The notes: a model not told the origin generated them from the letters alone. Positions 24,647-35,102 are shown, counted from the first letter of the stretch. The stretch: 64,000 bases of DNA from Verrucomicrobiia bacterium (GCA_022072455.1 JAJVHY010000020.1:124001-188000); one strand, 5' to 3'. Numbers and translations are program-made.

Positions 24647-24756
24647 CGCCCCCGAGTGCCGCCGGCCAGATCGGGTTCAACCCCACCACTTCGGCGCGGT
24701 GGAGCACATCTTGACGGTTCCGATTCCACGGACTAACCTCACCGCCGGTACGAACC

Positions 24757-25896
24757 ATGGGTAACAACTCCAAAGCCGCCGTTTTCTGGACGGCCGATAT
24801 GCCGGCAACGTTCAAGAAGGACGCGAAGATCAACTGGTACCGCAGCCAAGTGGACCCGCAGGCCATGCGCGAGTTGATGCAGTGCCGGGATTGGCCCGGG
24901 TACCGGCAGGCGCTGGGGCATCTAGGATTGTGGACTGTGACCGGGTCGCTCGCCTATATCGCGTTTCGCCAGATCCACGCGCACACTTGGTGGTGGGCGG
25001 TGCCGCTGTTGCTTGTGACGCTGTTCGCACACGGAACGGTCGGGACGTTTCTAGGCGGAACGGCGTGTCATGAATTGAGCCACAAGACGCCGTTCAAGAC
25101 GAAGACGGTCAACGAAATCTTCCTCAAGGTGTTTGCGTTTCTCGGGTGGTGGGATCCGGTCTGGTTCCGGCCGAGTCACATCCGGCATCATCAGGTCACC
25201 GTCCACCATGACTACGATGGCGAGGTGCGGCTGCCGCAACGGTTCACGTTCAAGGACTGGCAATTTTGGCTGGGGCTGTTCGCGTGGAATCCGCTGACTA
25301 CGTGGAACACACTCAAACTGTATTGCCGGCGCGCCGCGGGCAAGCTCGACAATCAATGGTGGGAGTTCGTGCTCCCGGCCGAAAACGCAACGCTCCGCCG
25401 GCAAGATCGTCAGTGGGCGCTGTTCACCTTGCTCGGGCACGCGGTGCTGGCGGCGGTGTTCATCGCGACCGGCCATTGGTTTCTGATCTTCATTTTCTCG
25501 TTCAGTGGGCACTACGCCGGGTGGCTCGGATTCCTCTGCGGCACGCCGCAACATTACGGTCTGTCGCCGGATGTGCCGGACCACCGATTGTGCTGCCGGA
25601 CGTACACCTGCTCGTGGTTGCCGGCGTTTTTGTATTGGAACATGCAGTATCACATCGAACATCACATGTTCCCCGCTGTCCCGTTTTTCAACCTGCCGAA
25701 GCTGCACCAGCTGATTGAACACGACCTGCCCCCCACTCCGCACGGATTGCGCGCGACGTGGCAGGGCCTGCTCGACGTTCACCGGCGGCAGCAAAATGAT
25801 CCGCAATATTGCTACGTCCCCCCATTGCCGACCGCGACCGGCACGCTGGCCGCCGACACGGTCCTCGAACGCGAAGCGGCCTTGGCGAGTTCGTAA
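24757..25896 (+). CDS. Membrane fatty acid desaturase
   Basis: A 379-residue di-iron desaturase with the three histidine boxes: HELSH (105-109), HIRHH (141-145) and HIEHH near residue 305. Four membrane helices sit around residues 58-100 and 235-270. The family introduces double bonds into acyl chains or, in related members, oxidises carotenoid or alkane-like substrates; the HxxxH/HxxHH/HxxHH spacing fits acyl-lipid desaturases, with substrate unknown. It begins 110 bp after glxK and its stop is 11 bp before the next gene, whose esterase may share the operon. Confidence 0.85.
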   Translation: MGNNSKAAVFWTADMPATFKKDAKINWYRSQVDPQAMRELMQCRDWPGYRQALGHLGLWTVTGSLAYIAFRQIHAHTWWWAVPLLLVTLFAHGTVGTFLGGTACHELSHKTPFKTKTVNEIFLKVFAFLGWWDPVWFRPSHIRHHQVTVHHDYDGEVRLPQRFTFKDWQFWLGLFAWNPLTTWNTLKLYCRRAAGKLDNQWWEFVLPAENATLRRQDRQWALFTLLGHAVLAAVFIATGHWFLIFIFSFSGHYAGWLGFLCGTPQHYGLSPDVPDHRLCCRTYTCSWLPAFLYWNMQYHIEHHMFPAVPFFNLPKLHQLIEHDLPPTPHGLRATWQGLLDVHRRQQNDPQYCYVPPLPTATGTLAADTVLEREAALASS

Positions 25897-25906
25897 CGCA
25901 TCCGGT

Positions 25907-26854
25907 ATGTCCTTCCACCACAATTTCCCGTTCGATCCGACCTACGGCTACCACGAGCAAAAACTGCGGATCATCAAGGCCCCGGTCGGGCCGGCGGACT
26001 TCATCCGTTTTTGGGAGTTCACCTACGCGGCGGCGCGGCGGGTGCCACTGCGCCTCGCCCGCCGGCAAATTGCCAGCCCGAATCCGCAGTTTGCTCTCTA
26101 CGAAATCGAATTCGATTCCCTTGATTGCGTGCGGATCGGCGGTTGGATCACCGTGCCGGCCGATGGAAAATTTCGGCGCGGCGTGGTGGTGGGGCATGGT
26201 TATGGCGGCCGGGAAGCACCGGACTTTGATTTGCCGCCACCGGCCGCGGTCGCGATTTTTCCGTGTGCGCGCGGGTTTCACCGCTCGGCGCGGGGCGACA
26301 TCCCGGCGGACGCAAGCCGGCATGTGCTGCATGGGATTGAAGACAAGGACACCTACGTGCATCGGGGGTGCGTGGCGGATGTGTGGGGCGCGGCGTCGGC
26401 ATTGCTCGAATTGTATCCGGGCGCCGCACGGCATCTGCATTATCACGGCGGCAGCTTTGGCGGTGGCATTGGCGCGCTGGCGTTGCCGTGGGACAATCGG
26501 TTTCATAAGGCGTTTTTGGATGTGCCAAGTTTCGGGCAACACCCGTTGCGGCTGATTTTTCAATGCACTGGCAGCGGCGAGGCGGTTCGCCTGTACGCCA
26601 AGGAACATCCCGAAGTCATTGACGTATTGCAGTACTTCGACGCGGCGACGGCCGCCCGGCATATCAAGATCCCCGTGTTGGTGGCGGCGGCGTTGTTTGA
26701 CCCGGCTGTGCCGCCCCCCGGTCAATTTGCGGTTTTCAATGCGTTGCCGGTCCAGAAGGAATTGTTCGTCCGCCGCGCCGCGCATTTTGAGTGGGCCGGT
26801 CAAGCCCACGAAAACGACGATTTGAGCACGCGGCTCTGGCAGTGGTTTAGTTAG
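25907..26854 (+). CDS. Acetylxylan-esterase-like alpha/beta hydrolase
   Basis: A 315-residue hydrolase starting at the ATG at 25907. The nucleophile is S183 in HGGSFGGG, following VVVGHGYGG (oxyanion strand, about 94-101). A later Asp in ALFDPAVPP (near 265) and a His in RAAHFEWAG (near 297) complete a catalytic triad. The overall pattern and size match the acetyl xylan esterase (AXE1/cephalosporin C deacetylase) family, which removes acetyl groups from oligosaccharides. No signal peptide is visible, so it acts in the cytoplasm. Its last four bases overlap the convergent DNA glycosylase gene. Confidence 0.8.
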   Translation: MSFHHNFPFDPTYGYHEQKLRIIKAPVGPADFIRFWEFTYAAARRVPLRLARRQIASPNPQFALYEIEFDSLDCVRIGGWITVPADGKFRRGVVVGHGYGGREAPDFDLPPPAAVAIFPCARGFHRSARGDIPADASRHVLHGIEDKDTYVHRGCVADVWGAASALLELYPGAARHLHYHGGSFGGGIGALALPWDNRFHKAFLDVPSFGQHPLRLIFQCTGSGEAVRLYAKEHPEVIDVLQYFDAATAARHIKIPVLVAAALFDPAVPPPGQFAVFNALPVQKELFVRRAAHFEWAGQAHENDDLSTRLWQWFS

Positions 26855-27387
26855 AGCCGGGACACGAACTGATTGCCGGCGATGTAGAAACGCAGGTGCC
26901 GGCGCGCCCAGTGGCCGGCGTAGTCCACGCCAATGCGCGGACGCTTGACCACGCGAAACGCCTGTGGTTTGCCGGCGGCGATCGAGAAATCCGGCCGCAA
27001 CAAATCGCGGCCGTTCAGTCGTTTGTCAATGCCCAGGGCCTTGCACAACAAGCCCGGTCCATTTGTTTTGCCGGTGAGATTCGCGACCGGCTCCAGCGCG
27101 CGAATCAAGACCGCCGCCGCGTGCCCTTCCCTTTCGGTGACGACGTTCATGCAAAAGTACAGGCCGTAGATCATGTAGACGTAGGCGTAGCCGGGCGGAC
27201 CGAACATGACTTCGTTGCGTTGGGTCCGCCCACGGGCGGAATGCGCCGCCAAATCGTGCGGGCCGAGGTAGGCTTCAGTTTCGACAATGCGCCCAATTTG
27301 CCGTCCATGGATGAGGTATTTGCCGAGCAATTCCCGGGCAACCAGTGTCGTGTCGCGATCGTAGAAGGTGCGCGGCAGGGGTTGCAT
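26851..27387 (-). CDS. 3-methyladenine DNA glycosylase (AAG/MPG family)
   Basis: A 178-residue base-excision-repair enzyme that removes alkylated purines. The ATG at 27387 gives the family start (MQPLPRTFYDRDTTLVARELLGK). Key motifs: GRIVETEAYLGPHDLAAHS with the catalytic Glu, GRTQRNEVMFGPPGYAYVY (the flipped-base pocket), and LTGKTNGPGLLCKALGID. Length fits the short bacterial members. The gene is transcribed away from ppdK, with the start 135 bp from the ppdK ATG. Confidence 0.9.
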   Translation of the reverse strand: MQPLPRTFYDRDTTLVARELLGKYLIHGRQIGRIVETEAYLGPHDLAAHSARGRTQRNEVMFGPPGYAYVYMIYGLYFCMNVVTEREGHAAAVLIRALEPVANLTGKTNGPGLLCKALGIDKRLNGRDLLRPDFSIAAGKPQAFRVVKRPRIGVDYAGHWARRHLRFYIAGNQFVSRL

Positions 27388-27522
27388 GCCGACAGTATAG
27401 CGGTTGTGCTGGAGCGTTGACAGTGGAGACGTGTCTGGTAAAGTGCCGCCGTTGTCCCCCCGTTTTGAACAGTTCTGCCGCGCTAACCGCGACAGGATCA
27501 TCCAATGAGGTAAACAAGTTAT

Positions 27523-30264
27523 ATGGCTAAGGCTAAAAAAGTCGCAAAAAAATCCGGCAAGTCGGCGAAGTATGTATATTTATTCGGCGGCGGTAAGGCC
27601 GACGGTAATGGACAGATGAAACCGTTGCTCGGCGGCAAGGGCGCGAATCTCGCGGAAATGTCCCGCATCGGCTTGCCGGTGCCGCCCGGGTTCACCATCA
27701 CCACCGAAGTCTGCACCTATTATTATCAGAACAAGCGGACGTATCCCGCCGTTCTCAACGCGCAAGCCACGGCCGGCATGGCGGCGATTGAGAAGATCAT
27801 GGGGACGAAGTTCGGCGACACAACGGCGTTGCCGTTGCTGGTGTCGGTCCGCTCCGGCGCACGCGATTCAATGCCCGGTATGATGGACACGATTCTGAAC
27901 CTCGGCTTGAATGACCAGACCGTGCTCGCGCTCGTCGCGGCGACGCAGAACGAAAGGTTCGCGTGGGATTGCTATCGCCGCTTCATCCAGATGTATGGCG
28001 ACGTGGTCATGGGCGTGCAGAAGTCCAAGGACGAAGACCACGAACCGTTCGAAGTCGTCATCCACAAGCTCAAGCACGAGCGCCACGAGGACGACGTCGA
28101 GGACACGAAGCTTTCCGTGGACGATTTGAAGGAGCTGGTGAACCGGTTTAAGGCGTTGATCAAGGAACGCACCGGCAAGGAATTCCCGCAAGACCCGTGG
28201 AAACAACTCTGGGGCGCGACCGGCGCGGTGTTTGGCTCATGGATGAATGATCGCGCGATCGTTTACCGGCGCAAATACGGCATCCCGTCGGAATGGGGTA
28301 CCGCCGTCAATGTGCAGGCGATGGTGTACGGCAATACCGGCCCGACCTCGGGCTCGGGCGTGGCGTTTACACGCAACCCGGCCAATGGTGTCAAAGAGTT
28401 CTACGGCGAATTCCTCATCAACGCACAGGGCGAAGACGTGGTGGCCGGCGTGAGGACGCCGGAACCGGTCGCGCAGTTGGCGAACGAGATGCCGGCCGCG
28501 TACAAGGAACTCGACAAGATTCGCACCACCCTCGAGAAGCACTTCAAGGACGTGCAAGACTTTGAATTCACGATCCAAGACGGCAAGGTGTTCATGCTCC
28601 AGACGCGGAACGGCAAGCGCACGGCGTTTGCAGCGTTGAAGTTCTCGATGGACATGGTGAAGGAAGGCTTGATTGACTGGAAGACCGCGATCAAGCGCAA
28701 CCCGGCCGATCAACTCGATCAGTTGCTCGCCCCGATCTTCGACGCGAAAGCGGAGAAAGCGGCGCGCGTGATTGCCCGCGGCTTGCCGGCTGGACCGGGG
28801 GCAGCTTCTGGCAAGATGTATTTGAACGCCGACCGTGCGGATGCGGCGGCCGCTCGTGGCGAGAAGGTGTTGCTCGTGCGGAACGAAACCACGCCCGAAG
28901 ATTTGCGCGGCATGATCGCCTCCGAAGGCATTCTTACCGCGAAGGGCGGCGTCAGTTCGCACGCGGCGCTTGTGGCCCGGCAAATGGGCAAGGTCTGCGT
29001 GTGCGGCGCCGGTGCGTTGCAGATCGATTACGCGGCCAAGACGCTCACCGTGGACGGCCAGACCTTCAAGGAAGGCGACGCGTTGTCCATCAACGGCACC
29101 CTCGGCAATGTGTACGCCGGTCAACTCCCGACGGCGGCGTCGGAAATCGTCCAGGTGCTCGTCGAGAAGTCGCTCGATCCGAAAAAGAGCGAGACATACC
29201 AGATGTTCAAGAAACTCATGGATTGGTGCAACAAGGTCACGAAGCTCCAAGTCCGCACCAATGCCGACACGCCCGACCAGACCGAAAACGCCCTCGCATT
29301 CGGCGCGACCGGTATCGGTTTGACCCGGACAGAGCACATGTTCTTCGAAGGCAACCGGATTGACGCGATGCGCGAGATGATCCTCGCCGGCAACGTGGTC
29401 GACCGGAAGAAAGCGCTCGCGAAGCTGTTGCCGTATCAGAAGGCCGACTTCGCCGGCATCTTCAAAGCGTTGAAGGGCTATCCGGCCACGATCCGCTTCC
29501 TCGACCCACCGTTGCACGAATTCCTCCCGCACGAAGAAGCCGCGCAAAAGGATTTGGCGGACAAGATGGGCGTGCCGGTCGACCTCATCAAGCAGCGCGT
29601 GAAGGAGCTGCACGAGTTCAACCCGATGCTCGGTTTCCGTGGTTGCCGGTTGGGGATTGTTTATCCTGAAATCTCCGAGATGCAGGCCCGCGCGGTGTTC
29701 GAAGCGGCGGCGGAAGTCCAGAAAGCCGGCATCAAGGTCAAACCGGAAGTCATGATCCCGCTCGTCGGCTTCAAACGCGAACTCGACCTCCAGGTCGAAG
29801 TTGTTCACCGCGTCGCCAAGGAAGTCATGGCCGAGAAGAAGGTCAAACTCAACTACCTCGTCGGCACGATGATCGAAGTTCCGCGCGGTGCGCTCACCGC
29901 GAATGAGATTGCCGAGTCGGCCGAGTTCTTCAGCTTCGGCACCAACGATCTGACGCAGACCTGTCTCGGCATGAGCCGGGACGACTCCGGCAGTTTCCTC
30001 CCGCCCTACGCGGAAATGGAAATCTGCAAGACCAACCCGTTTGCGTCCATTGACCAGACGGGCGTCGGGGAGCTGATGAAGATCGCGGTTGCCAAAGGCA
30101 ACGCCACGCGTCCCGGCATCAAGCTCGGCATCTGCGGCGAACATGGCGGCGACCCGAACTCGGTGAAGTTCTGCCATCGCCTCGGTTTGACCTACGTGAG
30201 TTGCAGTCCGTACCGCGTCCCGGTCGCGCGGTTGGCAGCGGCGCAGGCAGCGCTCGAAGGGTAA
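27523..30264 (+). CDS. ppdK: Pyruvate phosphate dikinase
   Basis: A 913-residue enzyme interconverting pyruvate, ATP and phosphate with phosphoenolpyruvate, AMP and pyrophosphate. The N-terminal ATP-grasp domain begins after a Lys-rich leader and contains [22 protein letters not shown] and [21 protein letters not shown]. The phospho-histidine lies in [18 protein letters not shown] (near residue 480). The PEP/pyruvate TIM barrel carries [32 protein letters not shown] and the catalytic cysteine in [10 protein letters not shown]. Length is standard for bacterial PPDK. The gene is monocistronic and ends in a good terminator. Confidence 0.95.
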   Translation: MAKAKKVAKKSGKSAKYVYLFGGGKADGNGQMKPLLGGKGANLAEMSRIGLPVPPGFTITTEVCTYYYQNKRTYPAVLNAQATAGMAAIEKIMGTKFGDTTALPLLVSVRSGARDSMPGMMDTILNLGLNDQTVLALVAATQNERFAWDCYRRFIQMYGDVVMGVQKSKDEDHEPFEVVIHKLKHERHEDDVEDTKLSVDDLKELVNRFKALIKERTGKEFPQDPWKQLWGATGAVFGSWMNDRAIVYRRKYGIPSEWGTAVNVQAMVYGNTGPTSGSGVAFTRNPANGVKEFYGEFLINAQGEDVVAGVRTPEPVAQLANEMPAAYKELDKIRTTLEKHFKDVQDFEFTIQDGKVFMLQTRNGKRTAFAALKFSMDMVKEGLIDWKTAIKRNPADQLDQLLAPIFDAKAEKAARVIARGLPAGPGAASGKMYLNADRADAAAARGEKVLLVRNETTPEDLRGMIASEGILTAKGGVSSHAALVARQMGKVCVCGAGALQIDYAAKTLTVDGQTFKEGDALSINGTLGNVYAGQLPTAASEIVQVLVEKSLDPKKSETYQMFKKLMDWCNKVTKLQVRTNADTPDQTENALAFGATGIGLTRTEHMFFEGNRIDAMREMILAGNVVDRKKALAKLLPYQKADFAGIFKALKGYPATIRFLDPPLHEFLPHEEAAQKDLADKMGVPVDLIKQRVKELHEFNPMLGFRGCRLGIVYPEISEMQARAVFEAAAEVQKAGIKVKPEVMIPLVGFKRELDLQVEVVHRVAKEVMAEKKVKLNYLVGTMIEVPRGALTANEIAESAEFFSFGTNDLTQTCLGMSRDDSGSFLPPYAEMEICKTNPFASIDQTGVGELMKIAVAKGNATRPGIKLGICGEHGGDPNSVKFCHRLGLTYVSCSPYRVPVARLAAAQAALEG

Positions 30265-30286
30265 TTCGCAGAAACATCTAACCCGG

Positions 30287-30312
30287 CAGGGGCACGGTTC
30301 GCCGTGCCCCTG
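30287..30312 (+). terminator. Rho-independent terminator after ppdK
   Basis: An 11-bp stem (CAGGGGCACGG / CCGTGCCCCTG) with a TTCG tetraloop, followed by TTCGTTTTCG, lies 23 bp after the ppdK stop. Confidence 0.75.
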
Positions 30313-30385
30313 TTCGTTTTCGTCGCATTGAACCAAAACTTGGCTTCATGCATCTAAGCCACAGGCTGAATGCGATGCAAAGAGC

Positions 30386-30414
30386 TTGCGTCGAATGAAA
30401 CAAACGCATATATC
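30386..30414 (+). promoter_or_regulatory. Probable promoter of the sigma-factor gene
   Basis: TTGCGT (30386-30391) and TATATC (30409-30414) are 17 bp apart, about 45 bp upstream of the ATG. A match is suggestive only. Confidence 0.4.
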
Positions 30415-30458
30415 CGTCCCACCAACGTGGGGGGCGTGCATTTGCCAGTGAGGTAGTC

Positions 30459-31316
30459 ATGGTGATTGAGCGTAATCGAGACAGCGAAAACGGAATCAAG
30501 ATCTACCTCCGGGAGATCGGCCAGATTCCGTTGTTGACCGTCAAAGAAGAAATCGAATTGGCCGCGAAAATTAAACGCGGCGACAAAGCCGCCCGCGCCA
30601 AGATGATCAAGGCCAATCTCCGCCTCGTCGTCAAAATCGCCCACGACTACTCCAATCTTGGCCTCCCGCTGCTCGACCTCATCAGCGAAGGAAATATTGG
30701 CTTGATGAAAGCTGTCGAGCGTTTCGATCCCGCCAAAGGGGGTAAACTTTCGACCTACGGCGCGTGGTGGATCAAACAATCCATCAAGCGCGCCCTCGCC
30801 AACCAAGCCAAGACCATCCGCTTGCCGGTTCATCTCGTGGATAAGATCAGCAAGATGAAACGCGTCGCCATGCGGATGAGCGAACAACTCGGCCGCGACC
30901 CCACCGACCAGGAACTGGCCGACAAACTCGGCATGCAACGCGCCAAAGTCGCCCAGTTACGCGAGATCAGCGTCCGCCCCGCCAGCCTCGATGCTCCCAT
31001 CGGCGACGATGACAGCACTGAATTCAGCGAAATTGTCGGCGACGACAACGCCGCGAATCCCTTCGAACTTCTCCGCGACCGCAACATGCGCGAAGACGTG
31101 CGCGCCCTGCTCGAAGAGCTCGACCCACGCGAAGCCGAAATCCTGACCGCCCGGTTCGGTCTCGATGGCAACAAGGAGCGTACGCTCGAAGAAGTTGGCA
31201 AAAAATTCAAAGTCACCCGGGAACGCGTCCGCCAAATCCAGAACATTGCCCTCCACAAGATGCGCCGCCTGATGGAAAAGCAGGACAAACCCATTCCTGC
31301 TCTGAAGAAAAAATAG
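30459..31316 (+). CDS. Sigma-70 family RNA polymerase sigma factor (group 2, RpoD/RpoS-like)
   Basis: A 285-residue sigma factor lacking the long region 1.1 of the primary sigma. Region 1.2 begins at [15 protein letters not shown] (13-27), region 2 has [31 protein letters not shown] and [12 protein letters not shown] (the -10 and melting elements), region 3 spans about 125-185, and region 4 has the helix-turn-helix [20 protein letters not shown] near 240-262 for -35 recognition. An alternative or growth-phase sigma is more likely than the housekeeping one because of its length. It may be autoregulated; the promoter match upstream is weak. Confidence 0.88.
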   Translation: MVIERNRDSENGIKIYLREIGQIPLLTVKEEIELAAKIKRGDKAARAKMIKANLRLVVKIAHDYSNLGLPLLDLISEGNIGLMKAVERFDPAKGGKLSTYGAWWIKQSIKRALANQAKTIRLPVHLVDKISKMKRVAMRMSEQLGRDPTDQELADKLGMQRAKVAQLREISVRPASLDAPIGDDDSTEFSEIVGDDNAANPFELLRDRNMREDVRALLEELDPREAEILTARFGLDGNKERTLEEVGKKFKVTRERVRQIQNIALHKMRRLMEKQDKPIPALKKK

Positions 31317-31405
31317 CCAATTGCGACTGACAGTTTGGCGAGTGCGCGACAAGTTGACGCCAAATGGCGACCTCATTCGGTCTGATTAAAAAGTCGTAAT
31401 TGGCT

Positions 31406-31456
31406 TATAATCATACACATCCACACCATCCAGACCCACTTGGTATTCGCGCTGCT
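31406..31456 (+). promoter_or_regulatory. Candidate promoters of the porin-symporter operon
   Basis: TATAAT at 31406-31411 is a perfect -10 box but has no good -35. Downstream, TTGG at 31440-31443 and TGCT at 31453-31456 have the GG-N10-GC spacing of a sigma-54 -24/-12 element, 75 bp before the porin ATG. Sigma-54 use is unproven. Confidence 0.3.
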
Positions 31457-31530
31457 AGAGACAATTAAACTTTCGCGGTGAGGCATCAGGGTTGCCTCGC
31501 AATTCCCACAACAAAATTGAGAAAGCCAAT

Positions 31531-32868
31531 ATGAAACATCGTTTGCGGTGTGTCTTATCATCAATCGGAATCTACTTGGCATCCGTCCTCCTGCTGACAG
31601 CAGACGATTTACAATCATTGAAAAACGAGAATGCTGAACTCCGTCAGCTCCTCAACAAGCTCAATAACGAAATTGAGCACATCAAAGGAGTCCTGACTGA
31701 AAAAGGACTCCCCATCCCCGCCACCCCGACCACCACGAAGAACGTAACCGCGCAGTCCTTTGACCTTCAACTCTACGGCTTGATCAAACTTGACGCCGCG
31801 CATGACGATTCCCGCGTCTCGGCCGGCAACTTCGCCCGCTGGGTCGAATCCGAAGGCGTCCTCAACAACGATGCTCAGTTCAATATGACCGCGAATCAGA
31901 CGCGGCTTGGACTCCGAATCAACGGCCCCAACCTGAATGGCATCAAAACCGCCGGACAAGTCGAGATTGACTTCTATGGAGCCGGTGCGGCGGAGAACAA
32001 GCCGGACCCCATGTTGCGGCATGCTTTCGTGAAAGCGGACTGGTCCGCATGGAACTTCAGCCTGCTCGCCGGCCAAACGGCGGATATCATTTCCCCACTT
32101 GCGGCCCCGACGGTGAATTACTCTGTGTGTTGGTGGCAGGGCAACATCGGCTACCGGCGCGCGCAACTTCGCTTGACCAAAGCGTTCAAGCCGGCCGATG
32201 ACATTGAGTTGAAACTGGAGGCTGGACCGACCCGCACGATTACTGACCGTAAATTCGTTTACACTGGCTCGACCGATCCTGACAGTGGGGCGGATTCGGA
32301 GTTTCCGAGTGTCCAGGGCCGGGTGAGTCTGAGCTTTCCGTCATTTAACCGTCAGCCGGCCACGGTCGGCCTGTCCGGCCATTGGGGGCAGGAAGACCAA
32401 CACCAGACCAACGCCCTCGGTGTGATCGACAGCCACCTCCATTTCGACTCATGGTCGGCCAACGTGGACGTGCGTCTGCCCGTGACGGACTGGCTCCTCC
32501 TCCAGGGCGAGGGATTTATCGGCGAAAATCTGAGCGCTTATCTCGGCGGAATTGGCCAGGGATTCGATCCGGTCACGCAAGACACAATCGCCGCTCTGGG
32601 CGGCTGGACGGCGGTCAGCCTTGGTCCTTGGGGTAAATGGCAGTTCAATCTCGGCGCCGGGATTGACACCGTGAACTCGGACGACGTTGGCGTGAATGCC
32701 AAGGCGCCGCCACGACTCTCGAATTATGTTTATTTTGGCAACTGTAACTATACACTGACGACCAACTTGCAACTGGCGTTTGAAATTGCCTATTTGCGCA
32801 CAGCCTACAAGCAGGCTGTTGCCGGCGACGCCTGGCGTGAACAACTCGCTGTGATCTACAAATTTTAA
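31531..32868 (+). CDS. Outer-membrane porin, DcaP-like
   Basis: A 445-residue exported protein. The signal peptide (MKHRLRCVLSSIGIYLASVLLLTA) is followed by a short coiled coil (DDLQSLKNENAELRQLLNKL, about 25-60), a layout seen in trimeric porins with a periplasmic stalk. The remainder is a beta barrel: alternating hydrophobic strands such as LQLYGLIKLDAAHDD, NQTRLGLRIN and the terminal strand ending in ...AVIYKF, whose last residue is the Phe expected for an outer-membrane barrel. It resembles DcaP-family porins for small anions. Twenty bases separate it from the DUF485 gene, making it the outer-membrane part of the uptake operon. Confidence 0.8.
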   Translation: MKHRLRCVLSSIGIYLASVLLLTADDLQSLKNENAELRQLLNKLNNEIEHIKGVLTEKGLPIPATPTTTKNVTAQSFDLQLYGLIKLDAAHDDSRVSAGNFARWVESEGVLNNDAQFNMTANQTRLGLRINGPNLNGIKTAGQVEIDFYGAGAAENKPDPMLRHAFVKADWSAWNFSLLAGQTADIISPLAAPTVNYSVCWWQGNIGYRRAQLRLTKAFKPADDIELKLEAGPTRTITDRKFVYTGSTDPDSGADSEFPSVQGRVSLSFPSFNRQPATVGLSGHWGQEDQHQTNALGVIDSHLHFDSWSANVDVRLPVTDWLLLQGEGFIGENLSAYLGGIGQGFDPVTQDTIAALGGWTAVSLGPWGKWQFNLGAGIDTVNSDDVGVNAKAPPRLSNYVYFGNCNYTLTTNLQLAFEIAYLRTAYKQAVAGDAWREQLAVIYKF

Positions 32869-32888
32869 GCCAACAAGGAGAACACACC

Positions 32889-33161
32889 ATGGCTGATCTG
32901 AATTTCAAGGAAGTGGCTCCCAAAGAGCAGGAAGATGCCGGGGTGGTGGCGCACAACACCCGCATGGGTGTCATCCTTTTTATCGTCTACGTTGCGTTCT
33001 ATGCCGGCTTCATGGCTTTGAGCGCCTTTGCACCCGACAAAATGAGTCAACCATTTATCGGCGGCGCCAACTTGGCGGTCGTCTACGGCTTTGCCCTGAT
33101 TGTCGTCGCGCTGCTGCTGGCGCTGGTTTACATGAAAGTCTGCCGCAAAGCCGGCAAGTAG
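32889..33161 (+). CDS. DUF485 small membrane protein
   Basis: A 90-residue inner-membrane protein with two hydrophobic helices (about 26-47 and 62-84) and a charged tail; an AAGGAG lies upstream of the ATG. It belongs to the DUF485 (YjcH) family, almost always encoded next to the ActP-type cation/acetate symporter, as here. It is presumed an accessory or stability subunit of the transporter; no biochemical function is established. Confidence 0.85.
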   Translation: MADLNFKEVAPKEQEDAGVVAHNTRMGVILFIVYVAFYAGFMALSAFAPDKMSQPFIGGANLAVVYGFALIVVALLLALVYMKVCRKAGK

Positions 33162-33173
33162 GAGATTCCGACC

Positions 33174-35075
33174 ATGATCCACGAAACCTCTTTGATGGCC
33201 GTTCTGATCTTTCTCTTTTTTGCCGGCACCGTCATCGGCATCAGTTTCTATCTCGGGCGCCGCGCGAAATCCGCCTCCGGCTACTTCGCCGCCGGCGGCG
33301 GCATCCACTGGGCCGTCAACGGCGTCGCATTCGCCGGCGACTACCTCTCCGCCGCTTCGTTCCTTGGCATCTGTGGAATGATCGCCTTCTACGGCTACGA
33401 CGGTTTTCTCTACTCCATCGGCTACCTTGCCGGCTGGATCGTTGCCCTGTTCATCATCGCCGAACCACTCAAACGCCTCGGCCGCTTCACTTTTGCTGAT
33501 GCGCTCGACAATAAATTCAACTCCCGCGGCATCAAACTCGCCGCCGCCATCAGCACCTTGGTGGTCAGTTGCTTTTATCTCATCCCGCAAATGGTCGGCG
33601 CCGGTGCACTTGTCCAGCCATTGCTTGGATTTCCCCATTACGTTGGCGTCATCGTTGTCGGTGCCATCGTCACCCTGATTGTCACCACCGCCGGCATGGT
33701 TTCGACCACTTGGGTCCAATTCATCAAAGGAAGTTTGCTCGTCGTGCTCTGTGCGATCATCACCGTAATGCTGCTCATGCGGGGCGTGACAACCAAGCCC
33801 ACCGATTCAGCCGGCAATCCCCGTCATATCGCCGCCCGCAACGTCACTGCACTCCCTGGGACCGTTCTCCCCGAATCGAGCGCCTGGGCCGGCAAGCCCT
33901 ATGTTCGCATCCAAGATGCGGATGGGGTCGTCACCGTCTGGCGCAAAGAAGCAAATGGCACGTTTTCCGAGACGCAAACCCTCGCGGTGAAAAAGGACGG
34001 CAAGAAACTCGTCAACGGCAAGCCGCGCGGCAAAAATACCGGTGAGGCTGATCTCAACCCGGTGGGTTACGCCTCCCAACTGCCCGGCGGCGTCGAGAAA
34101 ACCGGGCGTGTCGGCCCGTTCGGGTTTATTCAAACCATGCAGGACAGTGAAGTCATCCTCTGGGCCAACGATAAGATCACGGACACCGATGGCACTGTCA
34201 CAACCATCTATTTTCAGAAACCGACCTCCGGTAAAGACTTCATGGCCCCCGGCTCCAGTCCGACGTTCAAGAAGGTGCGCAGCGAGAAGTTCCTGGACAA
34301 ACTGGATTTCCTGTCGCTGATGCTGGCGTTGTTCTGCGGCACAGCGTCACTCCCGCATATCCTGATCCGGTACTACACCGTCAAGGACCAGATCAGCGCC
34401 CGCAAGAGCACGGTCGTCGGCATCGCCGCCATCGGCTTCTTCTACGTGCTGACGCTGTTCCTCGGTCTCGGGGCCATGACCAGCGGCGCACTCGACGTGA
34501 CTGACTCCAACATGAGCGCCCCGCTCCTCGCCCGCAGCATCAGCGAATTTCTGTTCGCCGTGATTTCAGCGGTGGCGTTCACCACCGTGCTCGGCACCGT
34601 CAGCGGTCTCATTATGGCCGCCAGTGGTGCCGTGGCGCACGACCTGATGACCAACTTCTTTAAGATGAAGTTGGACGATTTCGCCAAGGTACGCGCGGCC
34701 AAGATCGCGGCCCTGTGCGTTGGCGTCATCGCCATCATCCTCGGCATCCTGTTCGCCAAGATGAACGTCAACTTCCTTGTCGGCTGGGCCTTCAACATCG
34801 CCGCCTCGGCAAACCTGCCGGCTCTGCTGATGTTGCTTTTCTGGAAGCGCACCACCAAGCAAGGCATTACCGCCGCCATCATCGTCGGCATGGTCGCCTC
34901 GCTCGGCTGGATATTGCTCAGCGCCCAAGCCTACAAAGACGTGTACGGCCTCGACCCTGCGAAAGCGATCGTCCCCTTCAGCCAACCGGCCATTGTGACG
35001 ATTCCGCTCGGGTTCATTGTCCTGATCTTCGTCTCCTTGTTGACGCAACCGAAGGCAGAGAAGCCGACAGCCTGA
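33174..35075 (+). CDS. Sodium:solute symporter, ActP-like
   Basis: A 633-residue transporter of the SSS family. The N-terminal helices carry ISFYLGRRAKSASGYFAAGG and the following AFAGDYLSAASFLGICGMI, and the region around 390-410 has FCGTASLPHILIRYYTVKD, matching ActP and the VC_2705-type acetate/monocarboxylate symporters. About 13 membrane helices are seen. A polar insertion of about 160 residues (roughly 205-375, with VRIQDADGVVTVWRKEA) interrupts the helix pattern, so the protein is some 85 residues longer than E. coli ActP. The DUF485 gene ends 12 bp upstream. The substrate is likely acetate or a related monocarboxylate. Confidence 0.85.
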   Translation: MIHETSLMAVLIFLFFAGTVIGISFYLGRRAKSASGYFAAGGGIHWAVNGVAFAGDYLSAASFLGICGMIAFYGYDGFLYSIGYLAGWIVALFIIAEPLKRLGRFTFADALDNKFNSRGIKLAAAISTLVVSCFYLIPQMVGAGALVQPLLGFPHYVGVIVVGAIVTLIVTTAGMVSTTWVQFIKGSLLVVLCAIITVMLLMRGVTTKPTDSAGNPRHIAARNVTALPGTVLPESSAWAGKPYVRIQDADGVVTVWRKEANGTFSETQTLAVKKDGKKLVNGKPRGKNTGEADLNPVGYASQLPGGVEKTGRVGPFGFIQTMQDSEVILWANDKITDTDGTVTTIYFQKPTSGKDFMAPGSSPTFKKVRSEKFLDKLDFLSLMLALFCGTASLPHILIRYYTVKDQISARKSTVVGIAAIGFFYVLTLFLGLGAMTSGALDVTDSNMSAPLLARSISEFLFAVISAVAFTTVLGTVSGLIMAASGAVAHDLMTNFFKMKLDDFAKVRAAKIAALCVGVIAIILGILFAKMNVNFLVGWAFNIAASANLPALLMLLFWKRTTKQGITAAIIVGMVASLGWILLSAQAYKDVYGLDPAKAIVPFSQPAIVTIPLGFIVLIFVSLLTQPKAEKPTA

Positions 35076-35102
35076 ACCATAAACGCGGCGGATAATCCGA
35101 CT

